Origin: Minisyncoccota bacterium
GTDB lineage: Bacteria; Patescibacteriota; Minisyncoccia; Phycocordibacterales; GCA-2747955
Length of the DNA: 6,720 bases
Direction of reading: 5' to 3'
NCBI GenBank assembly: GCA_023143935.1
Contig: JAGLGQ010000007.1
Location: 1 to 6,720 of the forward strand
Shown: piece by piece, positions 5,888-6,720 of the stretch
Position numbering within the stretch: position 1 is the first letter of the stretch
Layout of the letters: each line of letters starts with the position of its first letter
Notes under the pieces: generated by a model
Database searches by the model: none
The model's input: only the letters and a program-made list of their open reading frames with translations
Told to the model about the DNA's origin: nothing
Program-made: the position numbers and the translations under genes

Positions 5888-6720
5888 CTATTTTTGATGA
5901 CTAATTAAAATTTTTAAAATTTCATGAGCAATCTTTTTATCAGAATCTGGAATAAAATATTTTTTGGCCGACTCACTCATTTTTTCAATTAAACCAGAAG
6001 TTTCAAATATTCTATTAATTTCATGAATTAAAATGTTTGGGGATAAATTTTTTTGTCTTATTACCACAGCAGCACCACTTCTTGCATAAGAAAAAGAATT
6101 TGATTCTTGATCTCTTGAAATAACTTTTGTTAATGGAACTAATATAGATGGCACATTCCAATTAGAAATTTCAGCTATAGACCCCGCCCCAGCTCTAGAA
6201 ATAATCAAATCAGCAGTTCCAGCCGCCATTTTCATTTGTAAATTATCTAAATAAGAATAAACCCTATATCTTTTTTTAAATGGATTATCTATAAGCTCCA
6301 CTCCTGCAGTAGCAAAAACATTATCATAATTATTTTTTCCTGTCTGATGAATAATTTGATAATTTTTTATAAGTTTAGGTAAAGCCCCCAAAATAGTTTC
6401 ATTTATGATCTGACTACCCTGTGAACCACCTAAAACTAAAATAGTCTTTCTTGTGGGATCTAAATCAAAATATTGATGAGCTCCCTCTGTTTGTTTAAAT
6501 TTTATTTCATCTCTAACTGGATTTCCCAAATGAGCTATTTTTTCTTTATTTTTTGGAAAAAACTTCGCCGCTTCGGGAAAAGCAATAGATATTTTTTTTG
6601 CAAATTTTGAAGCAAACAACAAAACACGAGATGGTACAGTATCAGAAACATGAATAATTACAGGTATTCTTAAAATTCGCGCCGAAACCAAAACAGGAAA
6701 AGCTACATACCCACCATTTG
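5888..6720 (-). CDS. murG: MurG, lipid II-forming GlcNAc transferase (partial, 5' end outside window)
   Basis: Transfers GlcNAc from UDP-GlcNAc to lipid I, making lipid II on the cytoplasmic face of the membrane. The visible 277 codons begin inside the gene, in NGGYVAFPV (the GGY loop), so about 90 residues are missing upstream. A TTG at 6691 is merely an internal Leu codon. The C-terminal Rossmann domain has ILVLGGSQGSQ (nt about 6416-6448), IHQTG, the donor-binding segment SRAGAGSIAEI (nt about 6167-6199) with the conserved Glu, and DQESN with the Gln that contacts the sugar. Oddity: the usual H-E-x-N stretch of the N-terminal domain reads HVSDTVPS (6652-6629). The family is secure and the cell makes peptidoglycan. 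It is the first visible gene of an operon with the RNHCP protein and rnhB. Confidence 0.95.
   Translation of the reverse strand, partial: NGGYVAFPVLVSARILRIPVIIHVSDTVPSRVLLFASKFAKKISIAFPEAAKFFPKNKEKIAHLGNPVRDEIKFKQTEGAHQYFDLDPTRKTILVLGGSQGSQIINETILGALPKLIKNYQIIHQTGKNNYDNVFATAGVELIDNPFKKRYRVYSYLDNLQMKMAAGTADLIISRAGAGSIAEISNWNVPSILVPLTKVISRDQESNSFSYARSGAAVVIRQKNLSPNILIHEINRIFETSGLIEKMSESAKKYFIPDSDKKIAHEILKILISHQK

Noticed and set aside
1012..5890. Possible reassignment of UGA, because no gene here ends in TGA
   Set aside because: All genes read full length under the standard bacterial code with no in-frame TGA, Trp uses TGG and Gly uses GGN. Five TAA and two TAG stops in AT-rich DNA is too few to suggest recoding.

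Overview
The window is very AT-rich (roughly 30 % G+C by eye). Every gene lies on the minus strand, so the biological order runs from base 6720 down to base 1. The gene set suggests a member of the Candidatus Patescibacteria (CPR): a paired TraC-like protein and VirB4 ATPase sit among housekeeping genes, the prolyl-tRNA synthetase lacks the bacterial editing insert, genes are short and tightly packed, and I see no Shine-Dalgarno sequence at any start. The lineage is inferred from family recognition and was not tested by a search.

Block 1 (6720-4938): the C-terminal three quarters of MurG, a peptidoglycan lipid II synthase, then a small RNHCP-type zinc protein, then RNase HII. Spacing is 1 bp and then an 8 bp overlap, so this is almost certainly one transcript.

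Block 2 (4937-4599): a self-contained regulatory unit. A 56-residue AbrB/SpoVT-like DNA-binding protein is preceded by three identical 10 bp palindromes at an exact 12 bp period. It is followed by a G-rich repeat and a strong Rho-independent terminator. It looks autoregulated.

Block 3 (4598-1): a promoter-like region with tandem AT repeats, a -10 hexamer that predicts an almost leaderless mRNA, then family II inorganic pyrophosphatase (ppaC), a TraC-like protein, a VirB4-type ATPase and prolyl-tRNA synthetase (proS, C-terminus outside the window). A possible second promoter lies between ppaC and the TraC-like gene. VirB4 and proS are 1 bp apart, so the secretion-type ATPase is probably co-expressed with a core translation enzyme.

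Both ends of the window cut genes: murG lacks its 5' part and proS lacks its 3' part. No tRNA, rRNA, CRISPR array, transposase or attachment site was seen. No intergenic stretch exceeds 300 bases. The items I would follow up are the triple-palindrome operator, the small VirB4/TraC-like module with no other secretion gene beside it, the altered HExN-type motif in MurG, and the shared TACAATG promoter element with no Shine-Dalgarno signals.
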